Origin: Ardenticatenia bacterium
GTDB lineage: Bacteria > Chloroflexota > Anaerolineae > Ardenticatenales > Ardenticatenaceae
Assembly: GCA_030949995.1 (NCBI GenBank)
Contig: JAUZRY010000104.1
Span: 1-57,555, forward strand
Reading direction: 5' to 3'
DNA length: 57,555 nucleotides
Shown here piece by piece: positions 22,121 through 30,864 of the stretch. Every line of letters begins with the position of its first letter. The first letter of the stretch is position 1. The position numbers were made by a program, and so were the translations under genes. Under the pieces are notes generated by a model. It searched no databases. It saw nothing but the letters and a program-made list of their open reading frames with translations, and was not told where the DNA came from.

Positions 22121-23596
22121 ATGTGGCGATCACGACCCCTCTGGCTGTTTGTTGGATTGCTGACGCTCCTGTGGTTTGTCTCCGCCTGTGCCCAGCAGCA
22201 ACAAGAGCCCCAAGTTGTTGAGCGAACTGTGGTGGTCCGGGAGACTGTTCCCGTCGAACAGACTGTCGTTGTGGAACGAACGGTCGAAGTGCCCGCCGGA
22301 GGCGAGCTCATCACGCTGGTCGCGCGCTGTAAGGCCGGCTCGGTCGAACAGGGCCGCTGTAACAACCTGATCTCTGCCATCGGCGCAGCCAACGCTTGGC
22401 TGGAGGAACAAGGCGACGACCGGCGCATTCAAGTGAAGACGATCCAAGACAACAAGGATTGGGGCGAGTACAAGACTGAATTCGAGCTGGCCTTCCAAGC
22501 CGGTGAGGCCCCCGACATTATCGTTTCCGGTCACGAGCACATTGGCGATTGGGCGCCGGCCGGGATGATCGTAGACATCACCGACATGATCGGGCAGCAT
22601 CCCGAGTTCGAGGACGTGATCGATTCCCTCTGGGAGTCCACCACGTGGAACGGCCGCATTTGGGGAGTCCCCCAAGACGCTGAAGCACGCCCCATGTACT
22701 TCAGCAAGCCCCTCTTGAGGGAGCTCGGTTGGTCGGACGATGAGATCGAGTCCCTTCGTGACCGAGTCTTCGCCTGTGAATTCTCCTGGGAGGACATGAT
22801 CGAAGTGGCCACCCAAGCCGTTCAGCAGGGTGTCGTTGAAGAGGGGAATGGCTGGTGGCATCGTCCCAAGAACGGCCCTGACTTCCTCTACTACTACTAT
22901 GCTGCAGGCGGTGTGATCCAAGATGAGCAGTCGGGCGACAAGCTCATCATGGAGAAGGATGCCCTCCTGAAGGTCTACCAGCTTCTCTACGACGCCTCCC
23001 AAGAGCGCAAGATCCTTTCGCCCAACCTGTTGGGCACGGAGTGGCCTGATTGGCATACGGCGGTCTCCTCGGCCGAAAATGTGCTCTTCTGGTTTGGAGG
23101 CTCGTGGAACTGGCCCGAGTGGGCGGTCAACTACGTGGCCGACCGGGGCGGCGAGGACTACCTCTGGGAGAACGTGGGCTTCTCGGCAATCCCCTGCTTG
23201 AAGAGCGGCACGGGCAAGCCGATCACGCTCACACACCCGTTGGTCTACATGATCAGCACCCAGTCCGAGTACCCCGACTTGGCCCTGTTGCTCATCGCCA
23301 AGGCCACCACCAAGGAACTCAACACCACATACGCGGTGGAGAGCGGTCACTTGGGCATTCTCAAGTCCCAAGCTGACTATCCGCCCTACAAGGCTGCCGA
23401 GTTCCTCTCAGAAGTGTTGCCACTTCTGGAGTACACCACCTTCTTGCCCAACAGCCCCTATTGGAGCCAGTGGTCTGAGGCCTACTTCTTGGGCATCCAG
23501 TCAGTGGAATCGGGCGACCTGACACCGGAAGAAGCCGTCCAAGTGGTTATCGACCAGGTCCAAAACGAGCTGGGGGACAATGTGATCATCCGCTAA
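22121..23596 (+). CDS. Carbohydrate-type ABC transporter substrate-binding lipoprotein
   Basis: Extracytoplasmic binding protein of 491 residues. The signal peptide has a lipobox at WFVSAC (C23), then a Q-rich and a repetitive Val/Glu/Thr linker (VERTVVVRETVPVEQTVVVE). The mature part shows the family-1/UgpB-like pattern: AFQAGEAPDIIVSGHEHIGD, PAGMIVDITDMI, WNGRIWGVPQDAEARPMYFS and ENVLFWFGGSWNW. AGGAGGAAG precedes ATG 22121. The protein is larger than usual (typical about 420) and aromatic-rich at the presumed ligand cleft. It is first in an operon with two permeases and an ATPase. The ligand could be an oligosaccharide, trehalose/maltose-like sugar or glycerol-3-phosphate; sequence alone does not decide. 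Confidence 0.85.
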   Translation: MWRSRPLWLFVGLLTLLWFVSACAQQQQEPQVVERTVVVRETVPVEQTVVVERTVEVPAGGELITLVARCKAGSVEQGRCNNLISAIGAANAWLEEQGDDRRIQVKTIQDNKDWGEYKTEFELAFQAGEAPDIIVSGHEHIGDWAPAGMIVDITDMIGQHPEFEDVIDSLWESTTWNGRIWGVPQDAEARPMYFSKPLLRELGWSDDEIESLRDRVFACEFSWEDMIEVATQAVQQGVVEEGNGWWHRPKNGPDFLYYYYAAGGVIQDEQSGDKLIMEKDALLKVYQLLYDASQERKILSPNLLGTEWPDWHTAVSSAENVLFWFGGSWNWPEWAVNYVADRGGEDYLWENVGFSAIPCLKSGTGKPITLTHPLVYMISTQSEYPDLALLLIAKATTKELNTTYAVESGHLGILKSQADYPPYKAAEFLSEVLPLLEYTTFLPNSPYWSQWSEAYFLGIQSVESGDLTPEEAVQVVIDQVQNELGDNVIIR

Positions 23597-23677
23597 GCGT
23601 GGCGGTAAGGGCGGGTGCCGTGGGCGAGACATGTCCACGGCACCCGCAATATCTGAACGTGTGTGAGGAGGCTCGTT

Positions 23678-24700
23678 ATGGAGGCTGTGGTGCGAGAACA
23701 GCCGGTCGAAGTTGTCGCCCGCCGACGGTCCCTGCGCGTGTCCTTAGAGGCCCTCACGTTCATGTCACCCACCATGCTCTTGGTCACCCTGTTCTTCTTC
23801 GTGCCTGTTCTCCTGCTCCTGTGGATTAGCCTGACCAACCTGTCAAGCAACACATTTGGCAATCCCCTCTGCGTGGGCGGTGTGCGCGATGTGTGTGAGT
23901 CCCTCGGCATTCGCGCAGGCGGGGTGGAGTTCGTAGGGCTCAGCAATTATAGGCGTCTCTTCTCAGACCGGTTCTTCCCCAAAATTTTGCGCAACACCCT
24001 CTTTTACGTCTTCAGCACGCTGACGCTCTTCAATGTGGGATTGGCCCTGGTGTTGGCGCTGTTGACCACACACATTGAGCGACGCGCGGGGTTCCTCTTC
24101 AGGGCTATCTGGCTGCTGCCACGCATTACGCCGTCCGTCATCTACATCATGATGTGGAAGCGGATTGCCGCTGATGCACCCTTTGGCATCCTCAACCAAT
24201 TCCTCACACCTGTAGGCGTCGAGCCGAGATTCTGGCTCCGGGAAGCCCCTTGGCTCTTCGTCATCGTGACCAACGGGTTTGTGGGCGCCTCCTTTGGCAT
24301 GTTGATCTTCAGCTCCGCTATCGAATCCATTCCGCGGGACTACATCATGGCAGCCAAAGTGGACGGTGCCACGACGCTGCAAATTATTCGCACTATCATC
24401 ATCCCGCTCATCAAGTGGCCACTGCTCTTCGTCACCACATACCAAACCCTCTCGCTGTTGGCCTCCTTTGAGTATATCCTGCTCCTCACCAACGGAGGGC
24501 CCGGCCTTTACCGTACCGAGGTGTGGTCGCTCACTGCCTATCACCGGGCTCTGCAGACGTACTTTGGCAACAACCAGTGGGGCTACGGTGCCGCGTGGGG
24601 GTTCGTGCTGGTGGTGATCGGCATTATCTTCTCCATCATCTACTTGCGGGTTTTCCGCTTCAATGAGCTGGTGCAGGAACCGAAGATCGATGCCCTGTAG
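23678..24700 (+). CDS. ABC transporter permease, MalF/UgpA type
   Basis: Inner membrane subunit of 340 residues with about six hydrophobic segments. The EAA loop that contacts the ATPase is IPRDYIMAAKVDGATTLQII, containing AxxDGAxxxxxxxxIxxP. ATG 23678 follows GAGGAG; the upstream in-frame start at 23663 has no better ribosome site. The loop after the first membrane segment is long (about residues 55-90), as in MalF. It lies between the binding protein and the second permease. Confidence 0.85.
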   Translation: MEAVVREQPVEVVARRRSLRVSLEALTFMSPTMLLVTLFFFVPVLLLLWISLTNLSSNTFGNPLCVGGVRDVCESLGIRAGGVEFVGLSNYRRLFSDRFFPKILRNTLFYVFSTLTLFNVGLALVLALLTTHIERRAGFLFRAIWLLPRITPSVIYIMMWKRIAADAPFGILNQFLTPVGVEPRFWLREAPWLFVIVTNGFVGASFGMLIFSSAIESIPRDYIMAAKVDGATTLQIIRTIIIPLIKWPLLFVTTYQTLSLLASFEYILLLTNGGPGLYRTEVWSLTAYHRALQTYFGNNQWGYGAAWGFVLVVIGIIFSIIYLRVFRFNELVQEPKIDAL

Positions 24701-24721
24701 GCACCACAGGAGGCATTTTGC

Positions 24722-25618
24722 ATGGCCATCTGGGTGGAAACCGAACGCACGGGTGGGTTGAGCAGACAATTGCGCAGTTCCATGGCCTATGTGCTGCTCA
24801 TTGTCAGCATTATTCCCATTCTGGTCGGTTACGCCTGGTTGCTAATCGCGACCTTTTCCTACCGCACCGAGGGCCTGTTGCCCAAGGATGCCGAAGGCCA
24901 TGTGGGCGGGTGGACATTGGCCAACTGGGCATTCGTCACCGACCCGCTCATTTGGCGCGTGACCCTGAACTCGCTGCTCATTGCCCTCGCGATGGTGGTG
25001 GGTGTGGGCTTAGCCTCCTCGCTGGCCGGATACGCCCTCTCGCGCATGAACTTCGTCGGCCGGCGCGGCTTTCTCTCCATGACCCTCATCCTGCACGCCT
25101 TTCCCAGCGTCACGCTGCTCATCTCCATCTTTTTTGTCCTTCAAGCCATTTCGGCCCTTCCGGGCTTTGGCAATATCTTCGGGTACAACACCGTTGGTGG
25201 CGTGGCCTTGGTCATGGTGAGCTTGGATTTGCCCTTGGGCATTTGGCTCATGAAGGGCTTTTTCGACAACATCTCATGGGACATGGAGCGCGCTGCCCTG
25301 ATTGACGGAGCCTCCCGGTTTCGGGTCTGGTGGGAGATTATTATGCCCCAAATTCGGCCTGGCTTGGCCGCCTTGGCCATCTTCACCTTCCTCACCGGCT
25401 GGTCGGCGTACCTGATCCCGGCTACCTTTACCATCGGCACCAAGGTCTCCAACTTGCCTGTCTACATCAACTACCTGATGAGCGAAACCTCGCCCACGAA
25501 CTGGAACCAGATTGCTGCGGTGGGCCTCTTCCAGATGATACCCATTCTGGTCTTCTTCTTCTTCACCCAGGAGAAACTCCTCAACATCTACAGCGGTGGC
25601 ACGAAGGGGGGCGTCTGA
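24722..25618 (+). CDS. ABC transporter permease, MalG/UgpE type
   Basis: Second membrane subunit, 298 residues, about six hydrophobic segments. The EAA loop is WDMERAALIDGASRFRVWWE followed by IIMPQIRPGL. The N-terminal SMAYVLLIVSIIPILVGYAW is the usual first helix. It begins 21 bases after the MalF-type gene, behind AGGAGG, and is followed 22 bases later by the ATPase, consistent with one polycistronic message. Confidence 0.87.
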   Translation: MAIWVETERTGGLSRQLRSSMAYVLLIVSIIPILVGYAWLLIATFSYRTEGLLPKDAEGHVGGWTLANWAFVTDPLIWRVTLNSLLIALAMVVGVGLASSLAGYALSRMNFVGRRGFLSMTLILHAFPSVTLLISIFFVLQAISALPGFGNIFGYNTVGGVALVMVSLDLPLGIWLMKGFFDNISWDMERAALIDGASRFRVWWEIIMPQIRPGLAALAIFTFLTGWSAYLIPATFTIGTKVSNLPVYINYLMSETSPTNWNQIAAVGLFQMIPILVFFFFTQEKLLNIYSGGTKGGV

Positions 25619-25640
25619 ACACTCTGGGGGGGAACCCGGT

Positions 25641-26729
25641 ATGCGTGTGGAGCTACGAAACCTGTGCAAACGTTGGGGGAACGTGGTGGGCGTGGACAAC
25701 ATTTCCTTGGAGATCAAGGACAGTGAATTTGTGGCGCTGTTAGGCCCCTCCGGATGCGGCAAGACCACCACGCTGCTAATGATTGCGGGCATCTACAAGC
25801 CCACGTCGGGCGAGATTCTCTTCGACGGCCGAATTGTGAACCACATTCCTCCCAAGGACCGCAACATCGGTATGGTCTTCCAGAGCTATGCTCTCTACCC
25901 CCACATGACCGTCTTCGAGAACATGGCCTATCCTCTGAAGCTCCAGAAAGTCCCCAAGGACGAACAACGCCGTCGAGTTCAACATGTGGCGGACATGATG
26001 GGCATCGGCCACCTGTTGGACCGCAAGCCGGGCCAGCTCTCCGGTGGGCAACAGCAGCGCGTGGCCTTGGGGCGGGCCCTTGTGAAGGACCCTGAGCTGT
26101 TGCTCTTCGACGAGCCGCTGAGCAACTTGGATGCCCGCCTCCGCCTCACCATGCGCGGCGAGATCAAACGGCGCCAGATGGAGCTAGGCATTACTTCCAT
26201 CTACGTCACCCACGATCAGGTCGAAGCCATGACCATGGCGGACCGGATCGCCGTCATCAAGGATGGCAAGCTCCAAGCGTATGACACGCCAGATGAGCTC
26301 TACGAGCGCCCAAGAACACTCTTCATTGCCGGCTTCATAGGCAACCCGCCCATGAACCTCATCAACGGCGTGGAGGTCGTGCGTGATGGGGAGGAGTACT
26401 TGGCGCGTCACCAGGCCTTCTGTCTGCGCGTTCCGGCTGAACGGGGGAAGCATGTGGCGGCCAAAGGCGAAGTCATTCTCGGCATCCGGCCGGAGGACAT
26501 CTCCTTGGCCGACGACGGGCAGGACGGCATGCGCGGCGAGGTCTACGTGGTCGAGCCGTTGGGGCGCGATGACCTGGTGAACGTGGAACTTCCTGGGAAT
26601 ACATTCATCCATTTCCTGGCCGATCCGGCCTTGAGGTTGAAGCCGGGCACGCCGGTGGCGTTGTGCTTCAACACCGAAAAAGTACAGTTCTTCGACCCGC
26701 GCACCGAACGATCACTGCTCTGGCACTGA
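25641..26729 (+). CDS. ABC transporter ATP-binding protein, MalK/UgpC type
   Basis: ATPase of 362 residues energising the carbohydrate-type importer. Walker A is GPSGCGKTTT, Q-loop VFQSYALYPHMTV, signature [15 protein letters not shown], Walker B LLLFDEPLSNLD and switch histidine VTHDQ. The C-terminal 120 residues form the TOBE/regulatory domain (GIRPEDISLADD, VEPLGRDDLVNVE) seen in sugar importers. ATG 25641 was chosen because the conserved MRVELRNLCKRWG starts there. An eight-T terminator follows, so this gene closes the operon. Similar ATPases often serve several importers. Confidence 0.9.
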   Translation: MRVELRNLCKRWGNVVGVDNISLEIKDSEFVALLGPSGCGKTTTLLMIAGIYKPTSGEILFDGRIVNHIPPKDRNIGMVFQSYALYPHMTVFENMAYPLKLQKVPKDEQRRRVQHVADMMGIGHLLDRKPGQLSGGQQQRVALGRALVKDPELLLFDEPLSNLDARLRLTMRGEIKRRQMELGITSIYVTHDQVEAMTMADRIAVIKDGKLQAYDTPDELYERPRTLFIAGFIGNPPMNLINGVEVVRDGEEYLARHQAFCLRVPAERGKHVAAKGEVILGIRPEDISLADDGQDGMRGEVYVVEPLGRDDLVNVELPGNTFIHFLADPALRLKPGTPVALCFNTEKVQFFDPRTERSLLWH

Positions 26730-26753
26730 AGCCCACGGGCTAACGAGCACCCG

Positions 26754-26777
26754 AGGCGCCGAAGGCGCCTTTTTTTC
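26754..26777 (+). terminator. Intrinsic terminator of the ABC importer operon
   Basis: AGGCGCC, loop GAA and GGCGCCT make a 7-pair GC-rich stem followed by an uninterrupted run of T (26770-26777). Confidence 0.88.
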
Positions 26778-26894
26778 TTGCCCCTTGCACCACCGTGCCT
26801 TTCGCCGGTAAACGGGAGTGGTGTATCCTCCCTGAGACGTTATACGGGAAGGAGAGACAAACAGATGCTCGCAACTTTGAGGAGGTGATCATTC

Positions 26895-28394
26895 ATGCCC
26901 GCCCGCAGGACACGTCGCAGGAACTGGATGGCCGAGCTGGCCGACCACTATGAGCGGATTCGGTCGCGCTACCCCGACGACAACCTGATGATCGTCTTCG
27001 ACCTGGACGGCACCATTTTCGACATGCGGTACATGGTCCTCTACGTTCTCCACCTGTACGACCGTGTTCACCAGACGGACTACTTCAGACACCTCAACGC
27101 CGAGGCCATCGACGTTCACGAGAACCACGTGGACCCCCTCATCCGGCGCCTGTTCATTCCCCCCCAGGAGCAAGCGGCCGTCTTGAAATGGTACTATGCC
27201 CACCGTCGGACGCCGGCGGCCATTCTGGAAGCCCACCGTCCCTTCCGGGGAGTGATGGAGGTGATCCGCTGGTTCCAGATTCAACCCCACACCTTTGTGG
27301 GCCTGAACACCGGGCGCCCAGAACACGTCCGCCAGGACACGCTCTACTGCCTCAACGAACTGGGCAAAGCCTACCGGGTTCACTTCGACGAGGAGCTGCT
27401 CTACATGAACCCCAACGACTGGGAGGAACAGGTCATCGAATCAAAAGTGGCCGGCATTCGCCACTTTCAGTCGAAGGGATTCCGGGTGTTCGCCGTGGTG
27501 GACAATGAGCCGGCCGTGCTCCAGGCTATTTCCGCCATTGACCCTGATGAGGAGATCCTGCTGCTTCACGCGGCCACGATCTTTGAGTCCAAACGGGTGA
27601 CCCTGCCATCCCAAGTCGTGCGCGGCCACGAGTACGACATCACGGAGCTCATTCCCGAACGGGCGCTGCCACAGAACATTCAACTCGTCTGGCACGGCAT
27701 CAATGACCGGGCCAACTTGCGCCAATTTCTGGCCACATCCCGGGTGCGGTGGGGCGAATGCGACGTGATCTTCGATCCGACCCGTCGGGAACTCATCCTG
27801 CGCCATGACACGTTTGAGGAAACTCCGCCCCGGGAGGACGAGGAGTGGTTGACCCTCGACGAAGCTTTAGCCGCCTACCGCCAGTGGGGCAAAGCGGCCA
27901 AGCTTGACCTCAAGGAGGACAGCGGGCTGATCGAGCACGTGCTGGCTCTCGTCAACAAACACGGCTTCGCGGATGAGGAACTCTGGTTCAACGGCGAGGT
28001 GCATGTCTTCCAGGAGCAGGATTTTCGCCGGCTGGCCGAGGTTTACCCCGGTGCCATTATCCAATGCTCGATCGATTTCCTGGCCCCCCTCGTGGTGAGC
28101 GCCCCTGAGAAGGCCAAGGAAGTGTTGGACATGTTTCGGGAATGGGGCATCAACCGGTTCTCGATTAACTGGCTGGTGCCCAAGGCACGCGAGTTTTTCA
28201 ACCAGATGGATGCCTGGGGATTTGAGGTGAACATCTACAATGTGCCCGACCTGGAGGGCTTCCTGCAGGCCGTGTTGCTGATGCCCCGCTCCATCACCAC
28301 GGACTTCAATTTTCCCAAGTGGCACTACTTCGGGCGGGGGGCGGGCCAGCGTGGACGGTACATTGAATACCAGATGCGCAAGTCCCGCCGGTGA
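26895..28394 (+). CDS. HAD-like hydrolase fused to a menorin/FAM151-like (GDPD-type) domain
   Basis: Cytoplasmic protein of 499 residues with two parts. Residues about 28-235 look like a HAD phosphatase: motif I VFDLDGTIFD (D36, D38), GLNTGRPEH as motif II and FAVVDNEPAVL near the motif IV position. Residues about 260-495 start QLVWHGINDRANLRQFLA, then WGECDVIFDPTRRELILRHD and GKAAKLDLKEDSG, ending SITTDFNFPKWHYF. That pattern resembles the FAM151/menorin (DUF2181) TIM-barrel family, related to glycerophosphodiester phosphodiesterases. GAGGAGGTGATC precedes ATG 26895. It follows the ABC importer terminator. A role in processing an imported phosphodiester or phosphorylated sugar is an attractive guess only. 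Confidence 0.65.
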   Translation: MPARRTRRRNWMAELADHYERIRSRYPDDNLMIVFDLDGTIFDMRYMVLYVLHLYDRVHQTDYFRHLNAEAIDVHENHVDPLIRRLFIPPQEQAAVLKWYYAHRRTPAAILEAHRPFRGVMEVIRWFQIQPHTFVGLNTGRPEHVRQDTLYCLNELGKAYRVHFDEELLYMNPNDWEEQVIESKVAGIRHFQSKGFRVFAVVDNEPAVLQAISAIDPDEEILLLHAATIFESKRVTLPSQVVRGHEYDITELIPERALPQNIQLVWHGINDRANLRQFLATSRVRWGECDVIFDPTRRELILRHDTFEETPPREDEEWLTLDEALAAYRQWGKAAKLDLKEDSGLIEHVLALVNKHGFADEELWFNGEVHVFQEQDFRRLAEVYPGAIIQCSIDFLAPLVVSAPEKAKEVLDMFREWGINRFSINWLVPKAREFFNQMDAWGFEVNIYNVPDLEGFLQAVLLMPRSITTDFNFPKWHYFGRGAGQRGRYIEYQMRKSRR

Positions 28395-28422
28395 GTGAGC
28401 AGGACCTCGGCTCAACGAACGA

Positions 28423-28448
28423 GCGCCGACCCTCGCAGAGGGCGGCGC
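28423..28448 (+). terminator. Hairpin terminator after the HAD-fusion gene
   Basis: GCGCCG, a bulged A and CCCTC pair with GAGGG and CGGCGC around loop GCA, eleven pairs in all. A short T-rich stretch follows. It sits between two convergent genes. Confidence 0.6.
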
Positions 28449-28506
28449 GTTTATGCGTATCGAATGTGTGTGGTCCGTCTCGTCCTGATCCGGCCTAGTA
28501 GGGAAG

Positions 28507-29154
28507 TTACATGGCCGCTTTGATCATCTCGTGAAATTCGCGAATATGTTCTTGGAGGAGCTGCTCGGCCAGCTCGCCGTTCCTCTCTTTGATGGCCCGG
28601 CAGATGGCTCGGTGTTTTCCCAGCGCCGGCACCACATCTCCCATGTGGTTAAGAAATTGGTACCAGATGCGCTGGCTCAGGGCGTACAAAGTGGTCAGGG
28701 TATCCTGGAGAAAGCTGTTGTCGCTGGCCTCGTAGATGAGATTGTGAAAGGCACGGTCGAGCCGCACGAGTTGCTCGTAATCATAAGGCGGCTTGGCCTC
28801 GTGAGGCAACTCGGCCAAGGTGGTCTCCATGCGGTGCAGGTGGTCATCAGTGGCCCGTTCGGCGGCCAAGCGGGCAGCGAAGCCCTCGAGCACGACACGC
28901 AACTCGAAGAGGCGCTGTAAGTCGGTGATGCTGGTCTGGCTGACGAAAATGCCCCTGCGGGGCACGATCTCGATGAGTCGGTCCCGGGCCAGCCTGTGGA
29001 GCGCCTCTCGGATGGGCGTGCGCCCCATGCTCAGCTCCTCCATCAGATCACCTTCTCGCACGACAGCGCCGGGCGGGAGCTCTAAGGTGATGATCTTGTG
29101 GCGGATTTTCCAGTACGCCTGCTCGCTGAGCGGCGTGTACGGCTTTCGGGCCAT
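28507..29154 (-). CDS. GntR family transcriptional regulator, FadR/FCD subfamily
   Basis: DNA-binding regulator of 215 residues. The N-terminal winged helix shows LSEQAYWKIRHKIITLELPP, LMEELSMGRTPIREALHRLA and the wing LIEIVPRRGIFVS. The all-helical FCD effector domain follows (ELRVVLEGFAARLAAERA, YDYEQLVRLDRAFHNLIYEA, HRAICRAIKERNGELAEQLL), with the Asp/His residues used for metal and carboxylate-ligand binding. ATG 29154 has AAGGAA upstream; an in-frame start at 29202 is possible but would add 16 unlike residues. Its own promoter overlaps a palindrome, suggesting autorepression. FCD regulators usually sense organic acids or sugar acids, so the TRAP or ABC uptake genes nearby are candidate targets. 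Confidence 0.88.
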   Translation of the reverse strand: MARKPYTPLSEQAYWKIRHKIITLELPPGAVVREGDLMEELSMGRTPIREALHRLARDRLIEIVPRRGIFVSQTSITDLQRLFELRVVLEGFAARLAAERATDDHLHRMETTLAELPHEAKPPYDYEQLVRLDRAFHNLIYEASDNSFLQDTLTTLYALSQRIWYQFLNHMGDVVPALGKHRAICRAIKERNGELAEQLLQEHIREFHEMIKAAM

Positions 29155-29278
29155 GGATGTCTTTTCCTTGGGCGTGCAAAGAGCACCGCTGTAAGCTGCC
29201 ACGGGGATATCTGCCTCTAAGAGAGGCCAGGAGCAAGCGATAAGTTGGCGTGTGCGCTCAAATATATGGGTGATATAC

Positions 29279-29318
29279 TGATACAGTCAGTGTATCATGA
29301 CTTGATTTTTCCTGTCAA
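29279..29318 (-). promoter_or_regulatory. Promoter with overlapping palindromic operator of the GntR gene
   Basis: On the minus strand TTGACA (29318-29313), 18 bases, TACACT (29294-29289). The -10 box lies inside the perfect dyad TGATACAGTCAGTGTATCA (29279-29297), 7-base arms around 5 bases, extendable outward with one mismatch. A bound repressor would block polymerase, so autoregulation by the FadR-type protein is likely. Confidence 0.65.
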
Positions 29319-29358
29319 AGTGTACGTCCGTGGACGAACCAGGGGGTGAGGACGCGGT

Positions 29359-30864
29359 TCACCGGGGCACCCGCCCATACGTTTCCGTGATCATGGCCAG
29401 CTCCTCGAGTGCCGGCTGGCCGATCATGTCGGGGGGAAGGCGCCACTGCCAGTTCCCCTCGACGCGGCCTGGCACGTTCATGCGCGCCTCGGATCCCAGC
29501 CCGAGAACGTCCTGAACGGGGAAGATTGTGAGCCGGGCCACTGAGGAGGCCGCCAGACGGATGAGAGCCCAGGAGATGTGTTCTGGCCTGTAGCCCAGGT
29601 AGCGCAAGCAGAAATCGCGCTCGGCTTGGGAGGCGCTTTGGAACCAGCCCACAGTGGTGTCGTTATCGTGGGTGCCCGTGTAGACCACGCAATCGGCGTC
29701 GTAGTTGTGGGGCAAGTAGGGGTTTGTGGTATCCCCTCCGAAGGCGAACTGCAGCACTTTCATGCCAGGAAACCCCAAGCGGCGGCGTAGGTGTTCGACC
29801 TCCTGGGTGATCATGCCCAAGTCTTCGGCCACGATGGGAAACGTGCCCAATTCCTGGAAGATGACCTGGAAAAAGGCTTCCCCGGGGCCTTGTACCCAGC
29901 GCCCTTGGGTGGCGGTCTGAGCGCCTGCTGGAATTTCATAGTAGGCCTGAAAGGCACGGAAGTGGTCTAAGCGCACAATATCCACCAGGTGTCGAACGGC
30001 ACGAAAGCGTTCTACCCACCAGCGGTAGTCCTCATCTGCCATGCGGTCCCACCGGTAGATGGGATTGCCCCACAGCTGGCCTGTGGCGCTGAAGTAATCG
30101 GGGGGCACGCCGGCCACTACTGTGGGGCGTCCCTCCCCGTCCAAGTGGAAAAGGTGTTGGTGCGCCCACACATCGGCGCTGTCGTAGGCCACGTAGATGG
30201 GCACGTCGCCAAGGATCAAGATGCCGCGTCCGTTGGCGTATGCTTTCAACGCCTCCCATTGTTGGAAGAAGAGGAATTGGACGAACTTGTAGGCCATGAT
30301 GCGGGGAGCCAGCCGCACACTCCAGTGGGCCAAGGCGGCGAATTCACGCTGGCGGATCTGCGCTGGCCACTGGTCCCACGGTGCCCCTCCGAAGTGTTCC
30401 TTGAGCGCCATGAAGAGGGCGTAGTCGTGGAGCCACGTGGCGTCATGGGCAGTGCAGAACGCCTCAAACGCCTTCTGCTCCTCAGGGGGGGCTAAGCGTT
30501 CAAAGCGCTCGTGGGCGTTCAAGAGGAGAGGCAGCTTCCAGCGGATCACTTGGCCGTAGTCCACTCGGTCGGCGGGGAAGGCAGGGGCATCTTTCAGGGC
30601 ATCACAGGGAATGTAGCCCTGCCGGGCCAAGTGTTCCATGTCGAGGAGCAGCGGATTGCCCCCGAAAGCCGAGTGGGTTTGATAGGGCGAATCCCCGTAG
30701 CCGGTAGGGCCCAAGGGGAGCACTTGCCAGACGCGCTGGCGGGCCTCAACGAGCATCTCCACCCAGCGATAGGCGGCAGGACCTAAGTCGCCGATGCCGT
30801 GTGTTCCGGGCAGCGAGGTGGGGTGCAGCAGGAGGCCGGACGCCCGTTGCTCGAGTCCTTGCAT
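29359..30864 (-). CDS. malQ: 4-alpha-glucanotransferase
   Basis: Amylomaltase (GH77) of 501 residues that disproportionates alpha-1,4-glucans and maltodextrins in the cytoplasm. The start RASGLLLHPTSLPGTHGIGD and the block GPTGYGDSPYQTHSAFGGNP are family hallmarks. The catalytic nucleophile is D300 in VRLDHFRAF, the acid Glu is in PIVAEDLGMI, and the third aspartate is in YTGTHDNDTTVGW. Length is normal for bacterial MalQ. The ATG shares one base with the stop of the metallo-beta-lactamase gene, so it is the last gene of that operon. Its likely role is glycogen or maltodextrin turnover. Confidence 0.95.
   Translation of the reverse strand: MQGLEQRASGLLLHPTSLPGTHGIGDLGPAAYRWVEMLVEARQRVWQVLPLGPTGYGDSPYQTHSAFGGNPLLLDMEHLARQGYIPCDALKDAPAFPADRVDYGQVIRWKLPLLLNAHERFERLAPPEEQKAFEAFCTAHDATWLHDYALFMALKEHFGGAPWDQWPAQIRQREFAALAHWSVRLAPRIMAYKFVQFLFFQQWEALKAYANGRGILILGDVPIYVAYDSADVWAHQHLFHLDGEGRPTVVAGVPPDYFSATGQLWGNPIYRWDRMADEDYRWWVERFRAVRHLVDIVRLDHFRAFQAYYEIPAGAQTATQGRWVQGPGEAFFQVIFQELGTFPIVAEDLGMITQEVEHLRRRLGFPGMKVLQFAFGGDTTNPYLPHNYDADCVVYTGTHDNDTTVGWFQSASQAERDFCLRYLGYRPEHISWALIRLAASSVARLTIFPVQDVLGLGSEARMNVPGRVEGNWQWRLPPDMIGQPALEELAMITETYGRVPR

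Noticed and set aside
22130-23371. 413-codon open frame antisense to the ABC binding protein
   Set aside because: It mirrors the third-position GC bias of the real gene and has no domain sequence; shadow frame.
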